Positions 1-8,601 of a DNA stretch of 51,672 nucleotides are shown in pieces. How positions within the stretch are numbered: position 1 is the first letter of the stretch; each line of letters begins with the position of its first letter. The notes beneath the pieces were generated by a model. The model did not search any database. It was not told the DNA's origin and saw only the letters and a list, made by a program, of their open reading frames with translations. This stretch comes from Bacteroidales bacterium. Lineage in GTDB: Bacteria > Bacteroidota > Bacteroidia > Bacteroidales > JAAYUG01. The DNA lies in assembly GCA_012517825.1 (NCBI GenBank), contig JAAYUG010000092.1, positions 1 to 51,672 on the forward strand. The letters run 5' to 3'. A program made the translations under genes and the position numbers.

Positions 1-278
1 AAAAAATAGGTTTTCATGTCCTTTACACTTTTAAACGATCGTTCAGCAATGAGAACCCACCGGCGTTCATCCCCTGTATCTTTTCTGAAATTCGTACTCC
101 AGCTGGAATCCAAAGGCTGAATTATTTTTTGTGTGATAACTTCCGATGAATCTCCTGCAATGACAACAGTTCTGTCAATTGATCCATCGGAGTTTACACG
201 GGTGGTAAAGTCATATTCAAGACACCCCTGAAAAAAAATCAGGAAAATAACTGCAACTGGCAAATGTTTTTTCATCAT
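1..278 (-). CDS. Putative lipoprotein, cut by the window edge
   Basis: The reading frame opens at tandem ATG codons (276-278, 273-275) and runs off the left end of the window, giving 92 residues without a stop. The N-terminus has a basic start (MMKKH), a hydrophobic stretch and a lipobox-like FQGC with Cys at residue 19, so an outer- or inner-membrane lipoprotein is expected. The following residues (LEYDFTTRVNSDGS) do not match a family I can name. It is the third gene after an ECF sigma factor and its anti-sigma factor, all on the minus strand, so it may be co-transcribed with them or be a target of that sigma factor. The spacer to the anti-sigma gene is 103 bases. The existence of the gene is well supported; its function is unknown. 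Confidence 0.7.
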   Translation of the reverse strand, partial: MMKKHLPVAVIFLIFFQGCLEYDFTTRVNSDGSIDRTVVIAGDSSEVITQKIIQPLDSSWSTNFRKDTGDERRWVLIAERSFKSVKDMKTYF

Positions 279-381
279 AACATAATTTTAATTTTCTAAG
301 GTATAATGGAACCCGCATGTTCATCATTTTGTTACCGCTGTATTTGTGTTTGTGAAACATGTGGGTTTCATAACTTCTGTT

Positions 382-1053
382 TTACTGAATAAGTCGTATC
401 ATCTTGCCCTTGCTATAGGATTGCATGATAATTCCGCGTAACTTGTCCGGAGCTTGATATTTCAGAAATGCAGGCCAGCTTGACTCCCGAAAAAGAGTAT
501 TCCTTTTAATTTCGCGCAGTATTCTCCGGCATTCCGGACTGAGCTTCTGTACAATAATTCTTGCTTCTCCATCCTGAAGTACCGGAAGACAGGTAAGTGC
601 TTTTGATAAATCAATGGCCGAAGGTGGCTCATAAACCCTGCTTGAAACAACCAGATGCTTTTCAAGCCGCGTAAGCTTGTGTACCATCATGATATTCTGG
701 TACAAAAACAACAGTACAAGAAATACTACCACTGATGCCACAAGGTACTGTATTTGAGGTGAGAATAACAAATAGACCGCTTTGTGTTCCCTTTCCTTTT
801 TTTCTGACCGGACGGTTTTTGCAAAAATCGCTCCCCTCAATGCATCTGTATTCAGCTCCAGGTTTTCTGAAGATATGCATCTCACTGCTTCATCATATTT
901 CATTAACCCTTCAGAAATTTCCCTGCAGGAGGAACATAATTTCAGATGCTCATGCAGCAACTCCTGTTCTTTTTCAGTAAGTTCACCACTCCTGTAAAGA
1001 TAAACCAGTTCCTCACTGCACTCTGAAACAATTTTATTGCCTTGCTTTTTCAT
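382..1053 (-). CDS. Anti-sigma factor with N-terminal zinc-finger (ZAS) domain
   Basis: A 223-residue single-pass membrane protein. The cytoplasmic N-terminus carries C12 and the H36-x3-C40-x2-C43 signature of zinc-binding anti-sigma (ZAS/zf-HC2) domains. A hydrophobic segment at roughly residues 103-125 would cross the inner membrane, and about 95 periplasmic residues follow. In this family the ZAS domain holds the cognate ECF sigma factor inactive until a signal changes the membrane protein. The gene lies 128 bases downstream of an ECF sigma gene on the same strand, the usual arrangement. The periplasmic part has no recognisable sensor domain, so the signal is unknown. Confidence 0.82.
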   Translation of the reverse strand: MKKQGNKIVSECSEELVYLYRSGELTEKEQELLHEHLKLCSSCREISEGLMKYDEAVRCISSENLELNTDALRGAIFAKTVRSEKKEREHKAVYLLFSPQIQYLVASVVVFLVLLFLYQNIMMVHKLTRLEKHLVVSSRVYEPPSAIDLSKALTCLPVLQDGEARIIVQKLSPECRRILREIKRNTLFRESSWPAFLKYQAPDKLRGIIMQSYSKGKMIRLIQ

Positions 1054-1181
1054 GAAACCTATGAATTTTCTTCAATTCATTCTATTCTTTTTGAAACAAT
1101 ATCCTTTATTCCTGTAATGCACCTAAATCTTACCAAACAAGAAAACCTCAGCTACTAAACATGGAACATTGCATCTCCCTT

Positions 1182-1679
1182 TTATTGCTTCCTCATTCTT
1201 TCCCTGATAAATTTCCTGGCCAGGTATAAATGCTGTTTGATGATGTTCATCGGCATACCGGTCAGAATGGCAATTTCTTCCATTTCATAGTTTTCCAAAT
1301 CGCGCAGCACAAATACAACTTTCTGTTTCGGAGGAAGCAGAGCAGAAAGACTTTTAACATAGTCAGCCAACTGCTGGTTTTCCAGTACCTGATCAGGAGT
1401 ACTTTCTCTCGCAATTGTGGTTTTCACTGTACCAGGGTTTTCTGTGGTGTCAAAGAACAGATTTTTTTGGTGTCTCAACCTGTCAATGCAACGGTTGACA
1501 AGTATTTTCATCATCCAGCTCTTAAAATTCCTCTTCTGATCATATTTTCCCCATAACCTCCAGATGGTAAGAAACACATCCTGTACGGCATCTTCTGCTT
1601 CTTCACGACTCCCGAGGATTCTGTATGCCAGCCTGAAAGCCTGCTGATGATATGCTTCAAATGCCTCGGTAAACGTCAT
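1182..1679 (-). CDS. ECF-type RNA polymerase sigma factor (RpoE/SigW-like)
   Basis: 165 residues, the normal length for an ECF sigma factor made of only regions 2 and 4. Region 2 starts near residue 8 and shows the AYRILGSREEAEDAVQDVF core-binding signature. Region 4 (about residues 105-160) contains LPPKQKVVFVLRDLENYEME and a helix-turn-helix ending in IKQHLYLARK. It should direct RNA polymerase to a small regulon and be controlled by the membrane anti-sigma factor encoded downstream. The ATG at 1677-1679 is chosen because the protein then begins directly at region 2. The sigma gene is first in the likely sigma, anti-sigma, lipoprotein operon. Confidence 0.92.
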   Translation of the reverse strand: MTFTEAFEAYHQQAFRLAYRILGSREEAEDAVQDVFLTIWRLWGKYDQKRNFKSWMMKILVNRCIDRLRHQKNLFFDTTENPGTVKTTIARESTPDQVLENQQLADYVKSLSALLPPKQKVVFVLRDLENYEMEEIAILTGMPMNIIKQHLYLARKFIRERMRKQ

Positions 1680-1969
1680 TTCTGTCCGGTGTTACCTATA
1701 ATACGCTCGAAACCTGAAAAAGTAAAACTAATTCAAATTCCCTTTCACAATTCTTTGGATATAAATCCATTGCGCCTGTTTTTCAATAATATAAGAAATT
1801 TCAGGTCGCCATAGCCCTTCACTTGCAAGTGGGTCAGGCATTTCCGGGTAATTCCACCGGCAGGCAAACTGCAAGCAAAGGCAACGCTCAGAATTGCAAA
1901 AAAATAAGAGCCGGCAGGCACCCCCGGCACTAACCGACTCTTTATTCAATTCCTGTTTTTCCTCTGTTT
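1680..1969. other. Intergenic spacer (290 bp) without a convincing gene
   Basis: The spacer holds a rho-independent terminator for the gene on its right and a perfect 12-bp palindrome CACTTGCAAGTG at 1820-1831. CCGGCAGGCA occurs twice (1857-1866 and 1911-1920). A 73-codon minus-strand frame exists here but starts inside the terminator hairpin and was rejected. Confidence 0.6.
1897..1943 (-). terminator. Rho-independent terminator of the S74 protein gene
   Basis: Read on the minus strand, AAGAGTCGG (1942-1934) pairs with CCGGCTCTT (1914-1906) with one T-G wobble, and a run of seven T follows (1904-1898). It starts 27 bases after the stop codon of the gene ending at 1970. Confidence 0.8.
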
Positions 1970-4357
1970 TTATTCTTCCAGTCTCGCCTTTAACGCATTC
2001 ACCAACTGCTTCAGTTGTTCAAGTTCTTCCTTCATTTCCCTGTTCTGCCGGATCAGCTCCTGAATTCCGGCCAGCGAAATTCCCGCCGGATCAATTGTGG
2101 AAATTGATTTGTCATCATTCCCCACGCCAAAGATTGCATGGAAATCCTGAGCCACCGGTCCAATATGTTTTACCGAAGGATTTTCTGCTATGTAATTCCA
2201 TTGAAAAATCGGTAACTTTTCAATTCTCAGCAATATATCCGAACCGCTAACCGGAACAAAATTATCTTTCAGGTTTCTATCGGAAGATTGCGAAATTGTT
2301 CCGGTAACATATACATTTCCATTGAAATAACCTGCATACCCGCTACCGGTTGGTGCATAACCATATACCCCGTAATTTGTGCTTGCTCCACTGGCTGAGC
2401 CAACCACACCATAATGTGTCGTGCCTCCACTTCCGCTTACTTGACTGTAAAGACCATATGTAAGTCCGTCATTACTTGTATTATTTATTTTTAAGGAGTA
2501 AGTTACAGCATCCGTATTTATCGTTACAGTACCGTTTTTACTGACAACAAATGCATTATGCGGATTGCTGAAGGATGTTCCGTTTCCAATGACAAACAAC
2601 GGATCTGTCTCTACCCAATTGAGTGAATCACCATTAATATTATTATAACGCCCTATGACAAAGGAATTGAATGCTTTGGCAATGGTACGGTATCCCATGG
2701 CTGTTGCGTAATTGCCACGTGCCTCTACTGAAGCTCCAATGGCCATTGAATAATAACCACTTGCTATGGTGGGATTATTGACCGTTACCGGAGGATTTGG
2801 AGGAAATAAAAATTTCATATAATATCCACTTCCAATAGCGGTGCTATAGTCTCCCACAGCTTGTGTTCTGTAACCAAAAGCATTGGAACGATACCCTGAA
2901 GCACTGCCTCCGATGCTCAAAGCATAAGGCCCTGATGCTATTCCGTTTAATGCCATGCTTTGTTTTTCGGAAGCCGATGCATAACTGCCCAGAGCAATGG
3001 AATACAATCCGCTGGCCGAAGCCACTGATCCAATGGCCATTGAACCATCAGCTGTTGCCTGTGAACTTAGTCCGATAGCATAGGAGTAATTTCCGCTGGC
3101 CTTTGTTGGTGTCCCGGTTACTGCTCCCGAAGTGTCAATACCCGTAGAACCCAGAGCAAAACTTTTGTCGCCTGAAGCAAGGGCTCCGGAACCAAAAGCA
3201 AATCCATCTTCACCGGAAGCCTGCGCACTCTTGCCAAACGCATAGGAGGATAACCCCAGAGCTTTCGACTGCCAGCCAATCGCCATCGAATAATTCTTTT
3301 TGGCTATGCTTTTGTAACCAAATGCCTGCGACCAGTTTCCGATGGCCTTCGATTCATATCCAAAAGATACCGAATTGGTTCCAACACTGTCGGGCGATTC
3401 CACCAATACACGGCCTGCCAGAAATGCCTCCTTTTGCGGATACCACAAAACCCTTGCTTCCGAAGGGTTTACAATCTGGGCAGCGTCCTTCGGATTGATG
3501 TTGAAAAAATCTTTGGTTTTCCCTATGGTGGAAATTTTGCCTACGGAAAAACCTCCGCTTGTGTTCAAACGGGTTTCAGGTATATTTATCTTCATATCCG
3601 GACTCGTAATGCGCAAACTGTCCAGAGTAATCCGGAATATTTCCTTGGTAAACGACTTTTCCGGAGTTCTTCCTCCAACGGCAAATCCCCCTCGTCCGCC
3701 TTTGCTCTCTTCATTAATGTAAAACCTTATACTGTCAGGTGTCACAATCATCAGCGTATCAAAACCCTTGGAACCCGTCCTTCCCCCGACAGCGAAGCCG
3801 CCACGGCCGCCCTTTACTCCACCTTCCGATACATACATTCTTACCGCACCTTCATAAACGGCAAACACCGTATTTCCGTTGCGGTCCTTAACTTCAAACA
3901 AGGCAGTATCAGACGGCAGATCCGCCCGGCCCTTGATCTCAAACTTTGCCGATGTATTTGTCTTTTCAGCATACATGGCAAATGGCACAGGCAGAAGTTG
4001 CGTGGTGCCTGCATCAGCCCAGCTGCCATTGTTCGCAATATCCAATTCGGTTTTCATATAAAAAGGTCCGGCACTCCAGTCAATCTCCCCGAAATTCCCT
4101 TTAAGTACCGTACCCTTGCCAATCTCTGCATTTACGATGCCCATGGCATTCGAAACCAGAACATGCGACTCCGAATAGAGCACAGTTCCTGTTTCGCTCC
4201 CTGCCAAAATGCTGATTCTCATTCCTACAGTTTTTTCCCTAAGGGGATAACCATCACTCCCCCTAACCACTGCCTGATAACGGAATGACTGAGGTAACTG
4301 CGCCGGCAATAATCCTGCCAGCAGAAAAAACATCACCAGAAGAAAATGCTTTTTCAT
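1970..4357 (-). CDS. Secreted YadA-head-like repeat protein with C-terminal S74 intramolecular chaperone (tail-fibre) domain
   Basis: 795 residues. A signal peptide (MKKHFLLVMFFLLAGLLPAQ) precedes a Bacteroidota N-terminal module (FRYQAVVRGSDGYPL). The middle has two near-identical GGRGGFAVGGRT blocks (about residues 183 and 220) and then a long array of 14-16 residue repeats of the type SMAIGxxAxAxG, as in YadA-head/collagen-binding trimeric adhesins. The C-terminus contains SDRNLK (Ser692 and Lys697, matching the Ser-Lys dyad of S74 self-cleaving chaperones of phage tail spikes), followed by a coiled coil at about 765-795. This predicts a trimeric fibre whose assembly is guided by the C-terminal domain, possibly released by autoproteolysis. 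It is probably a surface or structural protein; its ligand is unknown. It stands alone with its own terminator. Confidence 0.85.
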   Translation of the reverse strand: MKKHFLLVMFFLLAGLLPAQLPQSFRYQAVVRGSDGYPLREKTVGMRISILAGSETGTVLYSESHVLVSNAMGIVNAEIGKGTVLKGNFGEIDWSAGPFYMKTELDIANNGSWADAGTTQLLPVPFAMYAEKTNTSAKFEIKGRADLPSDTALFEVKDRNGNTVFAVYEGAVRMYVSEGGVKGGRGGFAVGGRTGSKGFDTLMIVTPDSIRFYINEESKGGRGGFAVGGRTPEKSFTKEIFRITLDSLRITSPDMKINIPETRLNTSGGFSVGKISTIGKTKDFFNINPKDAAQIVNPSEARVLWYPQKEAFLAGRVLVESPDSVGTNSVSFGYESKAIGNWSQAFGYKSIAKKNYSMAIGWQSKALGLSSYAFGKSAQASGEDGFAFGSGALASGDKSFALGSTGIDTSGAVTGTPTKASGNYSYAIGLSSQATADGSMAIGSVASASGLYSIALGSYASASEKQSMALNGIASGPYALSIGGSASGYRSNAFGYRTQAVGDYSTAIGSGYYMKFLFPPNPPVTVNNPTIASGYYSMAIGASVEARGNYATAMGYRTIAKAFNSFVIGRYNNINGDSLNWVETDPLFVIGNGTSFSNPHNAFVVSKNGTVTINTDAVTYSLKINNTSNDGLTYGLYSQVSGSGGTTHYGVVGSASGASTNYGVYGYAPTGSGYAGYFNGNVYVTGTISQSSDRNLKDNFVPVSGSDILLRIEKLPIFQWNYIAENPSVKHIGPVAQDFHAIFGVGNDDKSISTIDPAGISLAGIQELIRQNREMKEELEQLKQLVNALKARLEE

Positions 4358-4737
4358 AGGATAAAGGTTTTTACTGGTTTCTCAAATATGAAGTGTACTG
4401 GATTTCGAAAACCTGATAACGAGTTGTCTGATTAATCCTTGATAGATACGCAAAATCACGTATAAAGTTACTGTTTTTCTTGAAATTAGATAGTTGAATT
4501 GTATCCCTTTTTATTAAAAAAAATAATTATACCAACAAATTTTACCTTTCTGTCTGCCAAAATTTTTCTTCTGTCAAACTTTTCATAAATGTATTACTAA
4601 ATGCCATTCAGTCTTCCCTCAACTAATACACAACACTGTTCCCTTCTCCCTGATTGAGACTATTGCCTTATATATCCGGAAAAGATACCGATTACAAATA
4701 GCTGAATGCGTAAAACCAAACCATTAGAACTATCTGC
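4358..4737. other. AT-rich intergenic region, 380 bp, no gene seen
   Basis: It lies upstream of the S74 protein gene and downstream of the SNF2 gene. A near-consensus minus-strand -7 element (CATATTTG, positions 4391-4384) sits 26 bases before the S74 start and may be its promoter. No open frame of convincing length, RNA motif or strong hairpin was seen in the remainder. Confidence 0.5.
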
Positions 4738-7725
4738 CTATTCCGTCAGTTTTACAATTGTCTCTTTGGTTATAAACTGAAGCGGATCATTCCGGCGGAC
4801 AAAAAGCTCAGCCAGGTCAGACTTGTGTTGCTGAAGGTTAAGGATTTTTTCCTCAATCGTATCACGGGTGATAAATTTGTATGCCATAACCTTTTTTTCC
4901 TGCCCGATTCTGTGTGCACGGGCTATGGCCTGATTTTCAACAGCAGGGTTCCACCAGGGATCCAGAATAAAAACATAATCGGCTGCTGTCAGATTAATTC
5001 CCACACCCCCTGCCTTCATGGTCATAAGAAATATCGGCGTCTCCCCGTCCTCCTGAAACTTCTTCACTATGGTCATTCTGTCTGCTGAATGCGTCTGTCC
5101 CGTCAGCATAACATACTTCCAGCCCTCCTTTTCAAAGGCTCTGGCAAAAACATTCAGATGCCGTACAAAAGAAGAAAAAACCAGTACCTTGTGCCCCTCC
5201 GCTATGATATTCTCCACACTGCGCATCACTTCCTCAAATTTTCCCGATGAACTTTCCGGTGACCATGGCAAAAGCACTGGATGATTGGCCAGCAAACGAA
5301 GTTCCATCAAACCCTTAAGAATGATAAAACGCGACTTTTCAATCCCGCTTTTCGTAATACTTTCGATCAGAACATTCCGGATCTCTGACTTTCTGGTCTC
5401 GTAAATCTGCCTCTGATCATCATCCATCTCGCAGTAATAAACCTGCTCTGTGAGTGAAGGCAGGTCCTGTGCCACCATTTCCTTGGTGCGCCTTAAAATG
5501 AAAGGAGCTATAATCTTCTTTAGCTTTTCTTCTTTCTCCGGATCCCGGTTCTTCTCAATAGGCACCAGAAACTCATTTCTGAAATAGGCAAGATTCCCGA
5601 GAATTCCTTCATTAAGAAAAGTCATCTGCGCCCATAAATCGGTAAGGGAATTTTCGATCGGAGTACCGGTAAGAACCAGCTTGTACCGGGAGTGCAACTG
5701 CCTCACCGCCCTGAAAATCTTTGAAAAAGGATTCTTAATCGCCTGGCTTTCATCCAGAATAATATACCTGAATTCGCATTTCTTCAGGAGTTCAAGATCA
5801 TTTCTTACAATTCCGTAAGTTGTCAGAATGATGTCGTACCGGTAAAAATCGTCCGGGCTGGTTATTCGTCCCACGCCAATATGCTTATATACGTTGAGAC
5901 GCGGGGCAAATTTCCTTATTTCATTTTCCCAGTTCCAGATAAGTGACAAAGGCATTACGATAAGCGAAGTAATAGCCTCTACCTCACCCGCATTGTTCTG
6001 GCTTCCGAACAGATCCAGCTGCTGCCCCGGTCCTCCGGTCTTTTCAATGTGCAATACACTCTTTTTCCCTTTGCTGTCGGCCAGTATAGCCAGAGCCTGT
6101 AATGTTTTCCCAAGGCCCATATCATCTGCCAGACAACCCCCTAATCCCAGTTCCTGCAAAACATTCAGCCATTGGAAACCGGCCAGCTGATAAGGTCTCA
6201 GCTGTGCTTCTATGCCTTTTGGTATGCGAACCTCATTAAGGGATAAGCTCTTTAGCCCTTCCTTCATCCTTTCTGCAACAGGTATCTTTTCACCTGTTAT
6301 GCTCTCGTCCAGCAAATGGAGATGGCATTTTCGCACCCTGAATGAATCAGTTCCCGGATTGCCTAATTGAACAAGATCCCGGTATTTTGAAAACCATTCC
6401 TTTGGCAGAACTGCAATTGTTCCGTCAGGCAGAAGAAATTCCCTGTTCCCGCTCAGTATATTTTGCCTTAACTTTATGAACGGTATGGAAATATCTCCAA
6501 AATGAACCATGATCTTCAAATCAAACCAGTCGGATTTGATGAGCATTGACTGGGATATCCGTATGGTGCCGGTAAAATACTGGTAGTTTCCCTTCTGCCG
6601 GATGATGATGCCTTTTTCATTCAGCTCTGCCGTATTCAGGTTAATCCATTCGATCAGTTCCGATACCTGAAAACTCTCTTCAGCCAATACGCTGGCTTCT
6701 ACCCGGAAATATCCTCCCAGATGCTTGGTAAGCCCTTTCGCTTTCAGCCATCCGGCCACCTCATCTTCTTTTGCCTGGTTCCTGATAACACGCAAATAAT
6801 GGTATCCGTGTTCGTCCTTCAAAAGTCTTACCATCGTATGGGCGGTTTCCCCGCAGAATACTTCCGCTGATGCGTAACCAAACGAAAGGGCAAGGCCCGG
6901 AAACCCGTCAGGCAACTGTTCCAGGGTCAGAAAAACCTGCTGAAAATCTGTAATATCATCAATCGTAAACCCTTTGGCAATTACTTTGAAATTCCTTACA
7001 GCATTCAGTACAAAGGTTTCAAAGTATTTACTTTCAGCCGCAGCAGAAATATGAATGAAATCCTTCGTAAAGAAGGGCAGAAGCTTGTTCCCGTCAACCC
7101 GCTCATCCACGGTCATCACACTGTCATCACACACTATCCAGCAGGGCTTTGTGCTGATGATTCTCCATGGTTTTCCCGTAATCGGAATTTCTTTTCCGCC
7201 TGATGTCACCGCAAGCCTGTATTCTATTCCATCATCGGTTTTACTGAAATGGAAAATCACTTCAGCCGGTACAGGATTAATTTTTAACGGATGCTCATTC
7301 ACCGGCTCCCGTCTTTTTCCCTTTCGGTAAACAACCATATTCCAACCTGCCATGATCTGAAGCACCCTGGCTATGCGGCGGTCAATATAGGGTCGTATAT
7401 GCTCCTGAAAAACTTCTTCAGGCATTGAATTGTAAAACTCGGAAGGTTTGTTAAACCGCTTTCCGAATCGTTTCAGAATTTCTTCATCTGAATACTGGTC
7501 AATGATGCTCAGTATTTGCCGTTCTCCTTCAGTTAACGTACCTATGTAATCCTTCGCGGTAAAACTGCTGACCCGGCGGCTCGAAAGACTAAACTGCCGG
7601 AACCTGGTTATTTCTACAACAAAACCCTCAATCAGCATGCCCAGCGCCTCATGCTCGGTAATGGCAAAAATCAGCTTCCGCTCAACGGGAGACGTTCTAT
7701 TCTCTTCCTTTTCTCTCAGACTCAT
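4738..7725 (-). CDS. SNF2-family DNA-dependent ATPase (DEAD/DEAH helicase-like)
   Basis: 995 residues from the ATG at 7723-7725. The C-terminal half is a complete SNF2 motor: Walker A DDMGLGKT near residue 533, DESQ (motif II) near 656, LTGTPIENSLTDLW near 680, and the helicase-C motif QAIARAHRIGQ near 930. The N-terminal ~500 residues are the less conserved part typical of bacterial SNF2/HepA-like proteins; no SWIM zinc finger was seen. Such enzymes use ATP to track on DNA or remodel protein-DNA complexes. An upstream in-frame ATG at 7785 would add 20 residues, but a perfect TAnnTTTG element lies between the two starts at the usual distance from 7725, so the shorter form is preferred. It is transcribed divergently from the TetR efflux operon. 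Confidence 0.9.
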   Translation of the reverse strand: MSLREKEENRTSPVERKLIFAITEHEALGMLIEGFVVEITRFRQFSLSSRRVSSFTAKDYIGTLTEGERQILSIIDQYSDEEILKRFGKRFNKPSEFYNSMPEEVFQEHIRPYIDRRIARVLQIMAGWNMVVYRKGKRREPVNEHPLKINPVPAEVIFHFSKTDDGIEYRLAVTSGGKEIPITGKPWRIISTKPCWIVCDDSVMTVDERVDGNKLLPFFTKDFIHISAAAESKYFETFVLNAVRNFKVIAKGFTIDDITDFQQVFLTLEQLPDGFPGLALSFGYASAEVFCGETAHTMVRLLKDEHGYHYLRVIRNQAKEDEVAGWLKAKGLTKHLGGYFRVEASVLAEESFQVSELIEWINLNTAELNEKGIIIRQKGNYQYFTGTIRISQSMLIKSDWFDLKIMVHFGDISIPFIKLRQNILSGNREFLLPDGTIAVLPKEWFSKYRDLVQLGNPGTDSFRVRKCHLHLLDESITGEKIPVAERMKEGLKSLSLNEVRIPKGIEAQLRPYQLAGFQWLNVLQELGLGGCLADDMGLGKTLQALAILADSKGKKSVLHIEKTGGPGQQLDLFGSQNNAGEVEAITSLIVMPLSLIWNWENEIRKFAPRLNVYKHIGVGRITSPDDFYRYDIILTTYGIVRNDLELLKKCEFRYIILDESQAIKNPFSKIFRAVRQLHSRYKLVLTGTPIENSLTDLWAQMTFLNEGILGNLAYFRNEFLVPIEKNRDPEKEEKLKKIIAPFILRRTKEMVAQDLPSLTEQVYYCEMDDDQRQIYETRKSEIRNVLIESITKSGIEKSRFIILKGLMELRLLANHPVLLPWSPESSSGKFEEVMRSVENIIAEGHKVLVFSSFVRHLNVFARAFEKEGWKYVMLTGQTHSADRMTIVKKFQEDGETPIFLMTMKAGGVGINLTAADYVFILDPWWNPAVENQAIARAHRIGQEKKVMAYKFITRDTIEEKILNLQQHKSDLAELFVRRNDPLQFITKETIVKLTE

Positions 7726-7745
7726 TTTCAGAAAACACAAAATAT

Positions 7746-7753
7746 CAAAGGTA
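7746..7753 (-). promoter_or_regulatory. -7 promoter element TACCTTTG for the SNF2 gene
   Basis: A perfect match to the Bacteroidota -7 consensus TAnnTTTG on the minus strand, 20 bases before the ATG at 7725. It decides against the longer start at 7785, which would place the promoter inside the coding sequence. Confidence 0.55.
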
Positions 7754-7953
7754 ATAACTCTTTTTTTTCTGTAAACCTCCGGCACGAAAAATGACCTTTC
7801 TACCGGTAAAATCAGCTTTGTTACCGAAAAACAGACGGCGATCAGTTAAATGATGGTTTTTTTTGCCACGGGTTTATAAACAAAAAATGTGAAAAATTGT
7901 TAAACTTCGGAAACTTTAAATGTAAAAAAAGTTTTCTGCGTTTAAAAAGTTTT

Positions 7954-7961
7954 TACCTTTG
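7954..7961 (+). promoter_or_regulatory. -7 promoter element TACCTTTG immediately before tetR
   Basis: A perfect TAnnTTTG element ends only four bases before the ATG at 7966. A transcript starting at the normal distance from it would begin at or beside the start codon, implying a leaderless message. No clear TTTG at -33 was seen. Confidence 0.5.
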
Positions 7962-7965
7962 CGGC

Positions 7966-8601
7966 ATGAGCGAAGAATATCTATCCATCCTGGAACGAAC
8001 CAGTTGCCTGTACAAAAAATACGGCATCAAAAGCGTCACAATGGACGACGTGTCGCGCGAACTTGGCATTTCCAAAAAAACTCTCTATCAGTATTTTGCT
8101 GACAAGGAAGAATTGGTTACCAAAATAATCGATCATGAAATTGAACTCCGTAACAGGGAATTCGATAAGGTCTTTGCCAGCAATTTAAATGCCATTGACG
8201 AGCTTTTTGAAGTTAACCGGCTGATGATGAACATGCTCAAAGAATACAGCCCGGCTACCGAATACGATCTGAAAAAGTACTATCCTGCTCTTTTTGAGCG
8301 CATTCATCAGATCAAAAGCCGCCGTATGTATGAACTCGTCCTCCAAAACATGAAAAAAGGAAAAGAGCAGGGGATCTACCGCCAGGAGATGAACGAAGAA
8401 GTTATTGCGAAAATGCACGTAACCCGAATAATGAACATGCCTGAAAATTCCATGTTTTCGCGGGAAGAGCTTTTTTCACCCTCAGTAATCATGGAAGCAT
8501 TTGTCTATCATATCCGGGGAATTGCCAATCAGAAAGGATTGGAAATCCTCGAACAAAATCTGAAAAAACTGAACGAAAGCAATAAACAACAAATAATATG
8601 A
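7966..8601 (+). CDS. TetR-family transcriptional regulator of the adjoining efflux operon
   Basis: 211 residues. The N-terminal helix-turn-helix (about residues 15-45: YGIKSVTMDDVSRELGISKK, then TLYQYFADKEELV) is a typical TetR DNA-binding domain; the remainder is the variable ligand-binding domain. The ATG at 7966 is preferred to an upstream in-frame start at 7897 because the TAnnTTTG promoter element lies between them and the HTH then begins at the usual distance. The stop codon overlaps the start of the TolC gene (ATGA), so the regulator is the first gene of the pump operon and probably controls it, perhaps together with the divergent SNF2 promoter region. The effector is unknown. Confidence 0.92.
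   Translation: MSEEYLSILERTSCLYKKYGIKSVTMDDVSRELGISKKTLYQYFADKEELVTKIIDHEIELRNREFDKVFASNLNAIDELFEVNRLMMNMLKEYSPATEYDLKKYYPALFERIHQIKSRRMYELVLQNMKKGKEQGIYRQEMNEEVIAKMHVTRIMNMPENSMFSREELFSPSVIMEAFVYHIRGIANQKGLEILEQNLKKLNESNKQQII

Noticed and set aside
1728-1949. 73-codon minus-strand frame in the spacer before the sigma gene
   Set aside because: Its start lies inside the rho-independent terminator hairpin of the preceding gene, and the protein has no plausible features.
3434-4288. 284-codon plus-strand frame opposite the S74 fibre gene
   Set aside because: No motif; the minus-strand product has a signal peptide, repeats and S74 domain, and its own terminator.
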